Of a stretch of 8,659 bases of DNA, positions 1-6,252 are shown piece after piece. A model generated the notes under the pieces. The model saw only the letters and a list, made by a program, of their open reading frames with translations, made no database searches and was not told the DNA's origin. Position 1 is the stretch's first letter. Each line of letters begins with the position of its first letter. This DNA is from CAVZKK01 sp964573475 (GTDB lineage Archaea; Thermoproteota; Bathyarchaeia; Bathyarchaeales; Bathycorpusculaceae): contig CAZNJT010000065.1 of the NCBI GenBank assembly GCA_964573475.1, forward strand, positions 1-8,659. Reading direction: 5' to 3'. The translations under genes and the position numbers were made by a program.

Positions 1-363
1 GGAGAAGTCAGAGCCTTCGTAGGTGTAGGATACGCTATACCATCAGTCCTTGTAAAACGGGTTGCTGATGCAATAATTCAAACAGGACACTATATTCATC
101 CGTGGCTAGGCATCGAATACTTCGCAAACTATGTTGGCGGATTACTAATCAGCTCAGTTGTGTCAGGAGGCCCAGCCGCCAACGCAGGCTTGCAAAGCAA
201 TGACATAATCACAGAAGTGGATGGACAACCAATCACCCGACCTGAAGACCTCATCGTTTACATAGAAAGATACAAGAGTCCAAACGACGTGATCTATTTG
301 AATGTTCTTCGAGGTAGCACTGTTTTGAACGACAAACAGCTGACACTCGGCCCAAGACCTTGA
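1..363 (+). CDS. HtrA/DegP-type serine protease, C-terminal part with PDZ domain (5' partial)
   Basis: This frame is open from the first base, so the gene begins outside the window; 120 residues are visible. They match the end of the S1C (HtrA/DegP) trypsin-like fold: the GYAIPS segment (visible residues 10-15) is the typical last strand of the protease domain, followed by a helix and the HPWLGIE linker (33-39). A single PDZ domain fills the remainder (about 36-118), including the SGGPAANAGL and NDIITEVDGQPI segments that form the peptide-binding groove. The family degrades or refolds damaged proteins, usually at or outside the membrane. The His-Asp-Ser catalytic triad, and any signal peptide or anchor, would lie upstream and cannot be seen. 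The gene ends 28 nt from the convergent transporter. Family assignment is firm; substrate and localisation are inferred. Confidence 0.92.
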   Translation, partial: GEVRAFVGVGYAIPSVLVKRVADAIIQTGHYIHPWLGIEYFANYVGGLLISSVVSGGPAANAGLQSNDIITEVDGQPITRPEDLIVYIERYKSPNDVIYLNVLRGSTVLNDKQLTLGPRP

Positions 364-385
364 AGCTAGTTTCTTAGATTTCCTC

Positions 386-391
386 AAAAAA
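386..391 (-). terminator. Oligo-T terminator after the MFS gene
   Basis: On the minus strand six T residues follow the transporter stop codon directly. Archaeal RNA polymerase terminates at such short T-tracts without needing a hairpin. The site lies in the 28-nt gap between two convergent genes, where termination is expected. The call rests on the T-run only. Confidence 0.4.
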
Positions 392-1576
392 CTATTCTTC
401 AAAGAGTTTTGTGGTTGCTAGTAATGCTATGAAGAGTGTTAGCGCAATTCCTATGATGAATGGATAAGACGGTGAGATGCTGTATAATACGCCTCCCACG
501 TAAGGGGCTATGAAGGAGCTGAACACAGTTATTGCTTGAGGGATAGAGACCCAACGAGCCCTAATGGATTCTGGAGCAATTGGGCCAATAATAGCACCCA
601 TTAGAGACCAAGTTATGTAGGAACCGCCAGCTATGAAGAATGCAATTACCAGAATGGAAAAATTGTTGAACAGTAGAAGAAGAACTAGAGATATGCTACA
701 AAGAGCGAGAGAAGTGGCTAAAGCATACGATTTTTTCCACTTGTCTCCCAGCCTGCCTAAGAGAATCCCTAAAACAGCTGATCCAGAGAATAAAACCGAA
801 CCTAAAACACCGATTTCAAAATCGCTATAACCATAATTGTCTGCGAGAAACTGGGGAATGAATGGTCGAAACAGCATTAAGACGAACCAAATGGAAGCAA
901 AGAAAATTGACAACATGAGTAGCTTTCTTGTTTTTAAGAGTTCGAAAAATGAATTGTGCTCTTGTGAAAGGCTTTGCTTATAGCCCATCAATTGTTGTTT
1001 GCTGATAAACATGAGAATGAAGCATGCTGAAGCATAAAGAATTGAACCTAGATAGAAAATGACTCGTGAGCCAACTGTTCCAGCTATGTAACCCCCTAAT
1101 GCTGGAGAAAAAATATAGCCGAAAGACCATCCAGAAGAAATGGCTGTGAAAGTCAAAGTCAACTTGCTTTTGTCGGCCGTGCCTACAACGTAGGCTGTGG
1201 TTGTCGGTCCACCAAGCCAAACGCCCCACAGAATCATTCCCGGCAGCATTTGAAGCCAGTTGTTGGCAAGAGAGAAAATCAAAGGAGCTGGAATCCATGC
1301 AATCCAGCCTGCAATCATAATCTTTTTGCGGTCGTATCTATCTGCAATCATTCCAGCCAAAAGCAACGTCAAAGCTGTTGACAGACTCATGACGGCATAG
1401 AGTATTCCAACTTCCACCGAATTGGCCTTTAAAGTCCCAGTGATGTAAACGGGTAAAAGGTAAGCGTAGAGACCATCCCCGAAAGAGCCGACCAAGTTGC
1501 ATGCTAAAATAAGTTTTAAGTCTCTGTTCAAAACTTCGAAGGGAAAGCCTAGCTTAAAGATTCTTGCCACATCCAA
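392..1576 (-). CDS. Major facilitator superfamily (MFS) transporter
   Basis: A 394-residue, strongly hydrophobic protein with the length and layout of a 12-helix MFS secondary transporter. The signature loop between helices 2 and 3 is clear (GMIADRYDRKK, residues 75-85), and its counterpart in the second half reads GRLGDKWKK. A polar stretch of about 25 residues near 195-220 is the usual cytoplasmic loop between the two six-helix halves. Such proteins move small solutes or drugs across the membrane using ion gradients; the substrate cannot be told from sequence. The start chosen is TTG at 1576; GTG two codons later is possible. A TATA-like element lies about 40 nt upstream, so it probably has its own promoter. 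The 3' end faces the HtrA gene. Confidence 0.9.
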   Translation of the reverse strand: MDVARIFKLGFPFEVLNRDLKLILACNLVGSFGDGLYAYLLPVYITGTLKANSVEVGILYAVMSLSTALTLLLAGMIADRYDRKKIMIAGWIAWIPAPLIFSLANNWLQMLPGMILWGVWLGGPTTTAYVVGTADKSKLTLTFTAISSGWSFGYIFSPALGGYIAGTVGSRVIFYLGSILYASACFILMFISKQQLMGYKQSLSQEHNSFFELLKTRKLLMLSIFFASIWFVLMLFRPFIPQFLADNYGYSDFEIGVLGSVLFSGSAVLGILLGRLGDKWKKSYALATSLALCSISLVLLLLFNNFSILVIAFFIAGGSYITWSLMGAIIGPIAPESIRARWVSIPQAITVFSSFIAPYVGGVLYSISPSYPFIIGIALTLFIALLATTKLFEE

Positions 1577-1614
1577 CGCCTTGTAGTTTTTTCGCTATCT
1601 CTCTGCCTCTACGG

Positions 1615-1624
1615 ATAAATATAG
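1615..1624 (-). promoter_or_regulatory. TATA box for the MFS gene
   Basis: The minus strand reads CTATATTTAT here, an AT-rich archaeal TATA-like element. Transcription would begin about 25 nt further on, near 1593, leaving a leader of roughly 17 nt before the TTG start. Judged by motif and spacing only. Confidence 0.45.
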
Positions 1625-1658
1625 TTTTAAAATTGCTGAATTCGTTAATGTATTAGGA

Positions 1659-2657
1659 TTATTTTCTTCTGTCAATTATGTCTAGGGCTTCTGGTCCTGT
1701 GCCAATTAACACAACTGAAATTTCTGTTTGTTTTTCAATTTCGTTTATGAATTGCTTTGCTTCTGTAAAAAGCTTATCGTATGTTCTTGCACCTTTGCAT
1801 TCTGGGAATAAGACATCAAGTTTTGTAAGGGCGGCTTGCGTTGCACCATTAACCATTACAGCTTTCCTCGCTAGTTCAAAGTTGAAAGGGGCAGAACGTC
1901 TATCGCGGCCAGTTCCAGCAGCAGTTTCAAACCATCCACGCTTCAAAGCTTCTTCTTTTGTCAATTCTTCAGGTAATGGGCCTGTACCAACGCGTGTCAC
2001 GAAGGCTTTAAACACTACTAAGACGTTGTCAACTTTTGTTGGGCCCACGCCTGCTTCGGAACATATCGCTGAGGCGCTTGTGTCTCTGCTGGTTACGTAT
2101 GGGTATGTTCCATGGAAAAGCGAAAGCATCAAGCCTTGAGTTCCTTCTAACAAAACTTTTTTGCCAGCGTCTATTGCGTTGTTGACTTCTGTAGCCACAT
2201 CTGTTAAGTATGGCTGCAGTTCCGGAATGTCCTTTGCAAGCTTTGCTGTTCTGCGGACGCGTTCTTCGATTGCTGGTCCTATGCCCCATCCAGTTGTGCC
2301 TAAACCCTTTAGATGTGCGCTTGTTTTGTCTTGAATTGAATGTTTCTCTTCGATGATGGATGCTTGGTGGTCTATGCCTATGCGGTTTTTAACGTTTGTT
2401 GCTTCAACTTCCTCAAGGAACTTTGCAACATGAACATTTGAGCCAGCACCAATTAATAAACGACATTTTTCATATACAAAGGCTGCTGGAACCATGTGTA
2501 AAGCGTAGCGGTTGCCTTGATACCAAACAGTGTGGGCGGCGTTAACGGAGCCTGTTCTTAGGCAAACGTCCAACTTATCCTTTAAGGCTAGATAGGAAAT
2601 GATTTTTCCTTTGCCTTCATCTCCCCAGAAGGCTCCGGTTATGACTGTGCAAGGCAT
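1659..2657 (-). CDS. purA: Adenylosuccinate synthetase, short archaeal form
   Basis: Catalyses IMP + Asp + GTP to adenylosuccinate, the first committed step from IMP to AMP. The 332-residue length fits the short archaeal form, about 100 residues shorter than bacterial PurA. Visible motifs: GTP-binding loop GAFWGDEGKGK (8-18) with catalytic Asp13; the NAxHT block (39-43) with catalytic His42; GTTGWGIGPA (120-129) for IMP; EGTQG (171-175); GTYPYVTS (183-190); TKLDVL (278-283), where the KxD pair fits guanine recognition; and a GTGPE end block (319-323). The usual NAGHT glycine is alanine here. ATG at 2657 is supported by a GGTGAT Shine-Dalgarno four nt upstream and by the start matching the family N-terminus. 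The gene appears monocistronic. Identification is very secure. Confidence 0.97.
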   Translation of the reverse strand: MPCTVITGAFWGDEGKGKIISYLALKDKLDVCLRTGSVNAAHTVWYQGNRYALHMVPAAFVYEKCRLLIGAGSNVHVAKFLEEVEATNVKNRIGIDHQASIIEEKHSIQDKTSAHLKGLGTTGWGIGPAIEERVRRTAKLAKDIPELQPYLTDVATEVNNAIDAGKKVLLEGTQGLMLSLFHGTYPYVTSRDTSASAICSEAGVGPTKVDNVLVVFKAFVTRVGTGPLPEELTKEEALKRGWFETAAGTGRDRRSAPFNFELARKAVMVNGATQAALTKLDVLFPECKGARTYDKLFTEAKQFINEIEKQTEISVVLIGTGPEALDIIDRRK

Positions 2658-2689
2658 TTTATCACCGTTTGAGAGAATTTGCTTTGGGT

Positions 2690-2697
2690 TATTTAAG
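2690..2697 (-). promoter_or_regulatory. TATA box for purA
   Basis: Minus strand reads CTTAAATA. It lies about 36 nt upstream of the purA ATG, which would place the transcription start near 2669, just ahead of the GGTGAT ribosome-binding site. Based on motif and spacing. Confidence 0.5.
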
Positions 2698-2717
2698 ATT
2701 GTTTGCTGGTTTTATGT

Positions 2718-2723
2718 AAAAAA
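2718..2723 (-). terminator. Possible oligo-T terminator of the small-protein unit
   Basis: Six consecutive T on the minus strand, about 60 nt beyond the stop codon at 2785 and upstream of the purA promoter. An imperfect hairpin (CAAGAT, 3-nt loop, ATCTTG at 2769-2783) lies between the stop and this tract. A plausible site for ending the upstream two-gene transcript; weak evidence. Confidence 0.3.
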
Positions 2724-2784
2724 CGCGTCTCTGATTATTAAACTCCATTTTCCTTTATTTCATGGAGTCAAGATCAAATCTTGC

Positions 2785-3015
2785 TTAATTTTCATCGTTG
2801 ACCAGAATCAAGTTTAGGTTTAATTGTTCTGCCCATGCTATGCTTTTCAGCGGTATTCTAAACTCGTTTCCTTTTCCATAGGGAATGCATTTAACAAAAG
2901 TTTCTCTTCTGAACTCGTCTTTTTGAAGCTCTGATAACTGAACATTTATTATAACTGAGCCGTCTTTCAAGTGAAGGTTCACGTTCTTTCCCAGAAAAGA
3001 CTTCGCCGTGTTCAT
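2785..3015 (-). CDS. Small conserved-looking protein, possible Sm-like/SH3-like beta barrel
   Basis: A 76-residue protein of unknown function. The N-terminal half (FLGKNVNLHLKDGS, residues 7-20) resembles the first strands of Sm/LSm or other small beta barrels: GK, alternating hydrophobics, then a KDG turn. A second alternating segment follows (EFRIPLKSIAWAEQLN, 51-66). There is no membrane segment. I chose ATG at 3015 over the in-frame ATG at 3030 because the bases encoding residues 2-4 of the longer form make a strong Shine-Dalgarno (GGAGAGG, 3022-3028) six nt before the inner ATG; the longer form would have 81 residues. The zinc-ribbon gene ends 18 nt upstream of this start, so the two are probably co-transcribed. 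RNA binding is only a guess from the fold pattern. Confidence 0.65.
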   Translation of the reverse strand: MNTAKSFLGKNVNLHLKDGSVIINVQLSELQKDEFRRETFVKCIPYGKGNEFRIPLKSIAWAEQLNLNLILVNDEN

Positions 3016-3021
3016 GCTGAA

Positions 3022-3028
3022 CCTCTCC
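3022..3028 (-). promoter_or_regulatory. Ribosome-binding site deciding the inner start at 3015
   Basis: GGAGAGG on the minus strand, six nt from the ATG at 3015. It lies inside the longer possible reading frame and so favours the shorter protein. The upstream ATG at 3030 has only a weaker GGTGACGG-like stretch very close to it. Confidence 0.6.
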
Positions 3029-3033
3029 ATCCG

Positions 3034-3171
3034 TCACCACTCCAAATCCTTGTCTGCCATTCTGCTCCAGCATCGCCTACAAATAGGCAGTCTTTCCCCT
3101 CTAAAAAGAATGTAGACTTCAATATCATTGTTCTTGCATTCCCTATTCCAAGGGTTTTTGCAATGTTCCAT
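3034..3171 (-). CDS. 45-residue zinc-ribbon-like small protein
   Basis: A very short frame coding for 45 residues. Four cysteines form two knuckles: Cys4 and Cys12 in HCKNPWNREC, then Cys31 and Cys34 in ICRRCW. The 18-residue spacer between them and the single CxxC are typical of small treble-clef or zinc-ribbon proteins, so binding of one Zn ion is likely. The C-terminal half is basic then acidic (CRRCWSRMADKDLEW). Start ATG at 3171 is strongly supported by a perfect GGAGGT site eight nt upstream. The stop is 18 nt before the next small gene, suggesting a two-gene operon read from the promoter near 3228. No function is recognised; nucleic-acid or protein binding is inferred from the zinc ribbon alone. 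The frame, ribosome-binding site and cysteine pattern together make it credible despite its size. Confidence 0.65.
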   Translation of the reverse strand: MEHCKNPWNRECKNNDIEVYILFRGERLPICRRCWSRMADKDLEW

Positions 3172-3179
3172 TAATGCGT

Positions 3180-3185
3180 ACCTCC
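3180..3185 (-). promoter_or_regulatory. Strong Shine-Dalgarno for the zinc-ribbon gene
   Basis: GGAGGT on the minus strand, eight nt from the ATG at 3171. This fits the archaeal anti-Shine-Dalgarno and fixes the start over the in-frame ATG at 3198. Confidence 0.65.
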
Positions 3186-3223
3186 AGTGGCAAACCATTG
3201 TGAAAACGCTCTGCCATTTTTGC

Positions 3224-3231
3224 TTTTAAAA
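3224..3231 (-). promoter_or_regulatory. TATA box for the two small genes
   Basis: TTTTAAAA preceded by purine-rich GAGAG on the minus strand, which could serve as a BRE. Expected transcription start is about 3200, giving a leader of roughly 30 nt that includes the GGAGGT site. Together with the element at 3291-3298 it makes a divergent promoter region. Confidence 0.45.
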
Positions 3232-3290
3232 CTCTCTGCGAAACGACATTCTCGCACGGTGGAGAGAGATAAGTTAAAGTGGACTAAACC

Positions 3291-3298
3291 ATTTAAGC
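3291..3298 (+). promoter_or_regulatory. TATA box for the CoA-binding gene
   Basis: ATTTAAGC on the plus strand, centred about 27 nt before the TTG at 3323. That spacing puts the transcription start at the start codon itself, so a leaderless mRNA is likely. Confidence 0.4.
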
Positions 3299-3322
3299 AA
3301 TGTCTAGTTTCCATTTTATTTC

Positions 3323-3567
3323 TTGAGGGTTGAAAAGTTGGACCGCGATGATTTGAGGGAAATATTAACGAGATATAAAATCGTCGCCGTTGTAGGGTTG
3401 TCACGAGACCCCTCCAAAGATAGCTATCAGGTGGCTGAATATTTGAAGAGACACGGTTTTCATATCGTGCCAATCAATCCTTTCGCAGATGAAGTTTTGG
3501 GCGAGAAAAGCTACAAAAGCCTATTAGACATGCCAGCCGAAGTTCAGAAAACCCTTGAAATTGTTGA
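3323..3567 (+). CDS. CoA-binding domain protein (YccU type), 3' end lost in gap
   Basis: Eighty-one residues are readable before the run of N. They form the first half of a small Rossmann-fold CoA-binding protein of the CoA_binding_2/YccU group: strand and glycine turn VVGLSRDP (23-30), a helix with SYQVAEYL (34-41), then HGFHIVPINP (44-53), and a GEKSYKSLLDMP segment (60-71) matching the family. Family members are about 130-145 residues, so 50-60 residues are missing. Any reading frame drawn across the N run is an artefact. The TTG at 3323 was chosen because it lies at the predicted transcription start; a second TTG at 3338, with GAGGG eight nt upstream, is an alternative. Its cellular role is not established; the group binds CoA or a related nucleotide. 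It converges on the phosphoesterase across the gap. Confidence 0.8.
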
Positions 3568-3667
3568 NNNNNNNNNNNNNNNNNNNNNNNNNNNNNNNNN
3601 NNNNNNNNNNNNNNNNNNNNNNNNNNNNNNNNNNNNNNNNNNNNNNNNNNNNNNNNNNNNNNNNNNN
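3568..3667. other. Assembly gap of 100 N
   Basis: Exactly 100 undetermined bases, the conventional filler for a scaffold gap of unknown size. Genes enter from both sides on opposite strands, and both lose their 3' ends here. Confidence 0.98.
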
Positions 3668-4173
3668 ATTCTCAGCAAAGCCACGGTTGGCTTGGTTATA
3701 AAATGTGGCAGAGGATTTGTTGGGCTTCCAGGATTTATGAACAATGTGTTTTCTTCCCATTTTATGCTAGAGTTATGCGTATGTCCATAAACCAACACAT
3801 TAAAGCCGTTCTTCTTAGCAATTTCACGCATTTTCCTCATCCCGAAAAGTGCTCTAGGGTCATGCATAACCCCAATTTTCCAATCAAAAGCCTTAACAGA
3901 ATTCAGTTTTGGCAGTTTCCCACGAATTTCTGGTCCATCCATGTTTCCATAAACAGCCAAAACGGGCGCAAGTTGCTCCAACTCGTCAATAACAGACATT
4001 TCCACTAAATCACCCGCATGCACTATGAAATCCACTTTATCAAAAACTTCGAAAACTTTTTTCGGAATATCCCTAGCCCTCACGGGTATATGCGTATCAG
4101 ATATTAAACCAACAGTTTTTGTCGGAGAATATTCACCTAATTGGGAAAGAACTTGGGGTTGCTGACTGGCCAT
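3668..4173 (-). CDS. YfcE/MJ0936-type metallophosphoesterase, 3' end lost in gap
   Basis: 168 residues are visible of a calcineurin-like phosphodiesterase. The metal-binding blocks occur in order: SDTHIP (25-30, Asp26 and His28), HAGDLV (52-57, Asp55), YGNMDG (75-80, Asn77), GVMHDP (101-106, His104) and YGHTHN (129-134, His131 and His133), then NPGSPTNP (148-155). This pattern defines the two-metal centre of the YfcE/MJ0936 group, which hydrolyses phosphodiesters in vitro; physiological substrates are unclear. The family ends soon after the visible KPTVALLR, so only about 10-20 residues should be missing. There is an unusual 20-residue N-terminal extension before the first strand. ATG at 4173 is supported by GAGG seven nt upstream. 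A coding-like stretch with no clear start lies 21 nt upstream. Confidence 0.9.
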
Positions 4174-4194
4174 TTAAAATCCTCTACAACATCC

Positions 4195-4374
4195 CTATGG
4201 GAGTTTCAAATAAAAATGCTTCTCCCTCATCTCTTTTGATATTATTCCAACGCCGCACCACCTTCCAAGAGTTTCAAACTCTTCCGCAACTAAAGCCGAG
4301 TTTCTCTCATAGAAACTTCTTCTGTAAAGTATCCATTTTCCATACCCTTTGTGAATATGTTGGAATCGTGAGAT
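4195..4374 (-). pseudogene. Coding-like 59-codon stretch without a usual start codon
   Basis: On the minus strand this frame is open from the stop at 4375-4377 to the TAG at 4195-4197. The middle looks like protein: a basic-aromatic start (KWILYRRSFYER) followed by an amphipathic SALVAEEFETLGRWCG and a charged EMREKHFYLKLP end. Codon choice (AGA/AGG, ATA) resembles the neighbours. No ATG, GTG or TTG lies upstream of this segment in frame; the nearest off-frame ATG is at 4343. It could be a small gene with a rare start such as ATT, a frameshifted or decayed gene, or chance. It reads toward the phosphoesterase gene and would be co-transcribed with it. I recognise no family. Confidence 0.3.
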
Positions 4375-4380
4375 TTAAAT
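4373..4380 (+). promoter_or_regulatory. TATA box, ATTTAAAT, in divergent region
   Basis: Self-complementary ATTTAAAT about 25 nt before the GTG at 4402, with purines (GTGAG) just upstream. It would start a leaderless or near-leaderless transcript of the Mth938-domain gene. Being palindromic, it could in principle also serve the minus strand. Confidence 0.5.
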
Positions 4381-4401
4381 TTCAAAAAAGTTTAAAGTTG
4401 G

Positions 4402-4761
4402 GTGGTGTTCAGCTTGATCGAGTCTTATGATTTTGGCTTAATAGTCATAAAGGGGAGAAGATACACAAGCGACGTTATAGTTTTTCCGGAACGAGTTATA
4501 GAGGGCTGGTGGAGAAAGGAAGGACATAGAATTTACGTAGAGGATTTAAAAGAAATCCTTGACCGTGAACCCAGACCAGAAGTGCTCGTTGTTGGCACAG
4601 GCTATTATGGAATTGTGAAGATTTCACCTGAAGTGGAAACCGTTCTAAAATCTCAGGGAATTGAATTGGTGGCTCAGCCGACAAAGGAGGCATGTCAAAC
4701 ATTTAACAAACTTTTAAAGTCTAACAGACGAGTTGCCGGCGCCTTCCACCTTACATGCTAG
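4402..4761 (+). CDS. Mth938-domain protein (DUF498/AAMDC-like)
   Basis: A 119-residue protein matching the small Mth938-like fold along its whole length: FGLIVIKGRRYTSDVIVFP (11-29), WWRKEGHRI (36-44), VLVVGTGYYGIVKISPEV (61-78), QPTKEACQTFNKL (92-104) and the end block AGAFHLTC (112-119). The domain occurs in archaea, bacteria and eukaryotes (AAMDC, NDUFAF3) without an agreed biochemical activity. GTG at 4402 fits a leaderless message from the TATA element 25 nt upstream. Two later starts are possible: GTG 4405, and TTG 4414, which has GGTGGT seven nt before it and would remove four residues. It lies 57 nt before the M20 peptidase on the same strand. Family assignment is firm; function unknown. 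Confidence 0.88.
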   Translation: MVFSLIESYDFGLIVIKGRRYTSDVIVFPERVIEGWWRKEGHRIYVEDLKEILDREPRPEVLVVGTGYYGIVKISPEVETVLKSQGIELVAQPTKEACQTFNKLLKSNRRVAGAFHLTC

Positions 4762-4787
4762 GAACAAAATCTTAAGTGAATTAGACT

Positions 4788-4795
4788 TTTATAAT
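4788..4795 (+). promoter_or_regulatory. Possible TATA box before the M20 peptidase
   Basis: TTTATAAT lies about 27 nt before the ATG at 4819, which would make the message leaderless. Since a good AGGTGG ribosome-binding site is present at 4805-4810, transcription may instead start further upstream (CTTAAGT near 4771) or read through from the Mth938 gene. Confidence 0.35.
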
Positions 4796-4818
4796 CTGAG
4801 CAACAGGTGGAATATTGA

Positions 4819-6177
4819 ATGTGCGCTCAATTGTTAAGAGAAGTCGAAAGAGAAGTCACAAATCTTCTAAGCGATTTAATCCGCATAAACACAACCAACC
4901 CGCCAGGAAACGAAACAGAAGCAGCAAAATACTTGGCTGAAACTTTAGAAAAAGAAGGCTTTAAATGCGAACTTTTTGAGTCCACGCCTGGAAGAGGAAG
5001 CATAATCACACGCATTAAAGGAACAGGCGAAAAGCCAAATCTGCTTTTGCTTTCGCATTTGGATGTGGTGGCTGCGAACCCGAAAGAGTGGAGTGTAGAC
5101 CCATTCGAAGGCGTAGTGAAAAATGGTTTTGTTTGGGGACGTGGTGCATTGGATATGAAGTCGATGACAGCCATGGAAGTCATGGTCATGAAGCTTCTGA
5201 AAAGAAACAACGTGAAACTTGAGGGCGATGTTATACTGGCTGCCACAGCGGACGAGGAAAAGGGTGGAGAAGCAGGAGCAGGCTGGCTTGTGCGTGACCA
5301 TCCTGAAAAAATTCGAGCAGATTATGTGATAAACGAGGGCGGAGGCCTTGCAATCCCAATTGAGGGCAAAAACATTTACACAATTCAAACAGCAGAGAAA
5401 GGAATACTGTGGTTTAAGATCAAGGCGAAGGGTCGACCTGGCCACGGCTCTGTGCCCGGGACAGCTGACAACGCCATACTCCGCATGAACAGAGTTGTTG
5501 AAAAACTTGGGAACTACCGAGCAAAAATGACAGTCGTGCCAACTGTAAAGCAGTTTCTAAGCCAAATCACAAAAGAAAACAAAACAGTACAACAAGCCCT
5601 GATGCTCTTACTCCAAAACCCTGACATGGGCGACCAAATTTTGGATATGTTGGCTGAGAAAGACAAAGCTATGGCTGAGGAGCTTCGGGCAAGCCTCAGA
5701 ATGACCATTGCACCCACAATAATTCACGGAGGCATAAAAGAAAACATAATTCCATCAGAATGCGAAGCCGTATTCGACTGCAGAGTTCTGCCTGGACAAA
5801 CTCCTACGGAAGCCATGGATGAAATTAAAGGTTTGATGCCAGATGCTGACTTGGAAAAATTAGAGTTCGAAACAATTCAGGCCAACGAGCCGTCTGAATC
5901 GCCAGCAAACACGCCGCTTTACGAACAGATTGTAAACGTTCTTAAGGAGTTTGAACCAAACTGTTCTATTGCGCCGATACTTCTTACTGGTGGAACAGAC
6001 TCCCGCTTCTTCAGAAAAATAGGCAGCATATGCTATGGCTTTCAGCCACTGCGGTCGGACATGCCCTACGGAGAAATTTTGAAAACGATACATGGCATAG
6101 ACGAGCGAATCTCCATAGAAAACCTAGTGTTTGGAACTAGCGTCTTATACAACGTGGTTGAAAGTTTCATGACCTGA
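4819..6177 (+). CDS. M20-family zinc metallopeptidase (ArgE/DapE/carboxypeptidase-like)
   Basis: A 452-residue cytosolic-type M20 enzyme with no signal peptide. The two-zinc centre can be traced: His80 and Asp82 in SHLDVV, Asp112 in GRGALDMKS as the bridging residue, catalytic Glu146 followed by Glu147 in ADEEKGG, Glu173 in NEGGG, and His425 in HGIDER. The inserted dimerisation (lid) domain covers about 190-310, with KGRPGHGS (204-211) carrying the conserved His209. TGGTDSRFF (390-398) is the late substrate-site block. Members remove N-acyl groups or cleave small peptides (ArgE, DapE, carboxypeptidase, aminoacylase). The length, about 450 rather than 380, and the NEGG motif fit the carboxypeptidase/aminoacylase-like branch better than true ArgE or DapE, but the substrate cannot be assigned. 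Start ATG has AGGTGG eight nt upstream. Confidence 0.93.
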   Translation: MCAQLLREVEREVTNLLSDLIRINTTNPPGNETEAAKYLAETLEKEGFKCELFESTPGRGSIITRIKGTGEKPNLLLLSHLDVVAANPKEWSVDPFEGVVKNGFVWGRGALDMKSMTAMEVMVMKLLKRNNVKLEGDVILAATADEEKGGEAGAGWLVRDHPEKIRADYVINEGGGLAIPIEGKNIYTIQTAEKGILWFKIKAKGRPGHGSVPGTADNAILRMNRVVEKLGNYRAKMTVVPTVKQFLSQITKENKTVQQALMLLLQNPDMGDQILDMLAEKDKAMAEELRASLRMTIAPTIIHGGIKENIIPSECEAVFDCRVLPGQTPTEAMDEIKGLMPDADLEKLEFETIQANEPSESPANTPLYEQIVNVLKEFEPNCSIAPILLTGGTDSRFFRKIGSICYGFQPLRSDMPYGEILKTIHGIDERISIENLVFGTSVLYNVVESFMT

Positions 6178-6198
6178 TGCTCTTGTTGTAAGGTGAAG

Positions 6199-6207
6199 TT
6201 ATAAATA
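6199..6207 (+). promoter_or_regulatory. Strong TATA box of the eL14-cbf5 operon
   Basis: TTATAAATA preceded by purine-rich AGGTGAAG (a possible BRE). It is the best promoter match in the window. Transcription would begin near 6228, giving a leader of about 25 nt that carries the GGAGG site at 6241-6245 before the eL14 ATG. Confidence 0.65.
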
Positions 6208-6252
6208 CGTGTTTGAATGGTTATCTTATGTTCTTCTTAGGGAGGCTTTGAT

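Noticed and set aside
2769..2783. CAAGAT/ATCTTG hairpin as a strong terminator
   Set aside because: Only six weak base pairs with a 3-nt loop, and no T-tract follows directly in the direction of the upstream gene; mentioned only as a possible accessory to the T-tract at 2718-2723.
3171..3473. 100-residue minus-strand frame
   Set aside because: It is antisense to the CoA-binding gene and to its promoter region, with no protein-like pattern.
3323..3790. Single plus-strand protein spanning the N run, and minus-strand versions of the same
   Set aside because: The frame after the gap is antisense to the phosphoesterase and has no resemblance to a CoA-binding domain end; the N run is filler of unknown size.
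4119..4430. 103-residue plus-strand frame between the divergent genes
   Set aside because: It overlaps the 5' end of the phosphoesterase in antisense and the start of the Mth938 gene in another frame, has no ribosome-binding site and shows no recognisable family.
4945..5445. 166-residue minus-strand frame inside the M20 peptidase
   Set aside because: Antisense shadow of a strongly conserved gene; the cysteine- and phenylalanine-rich composition is typical of non-coding antisense frames.
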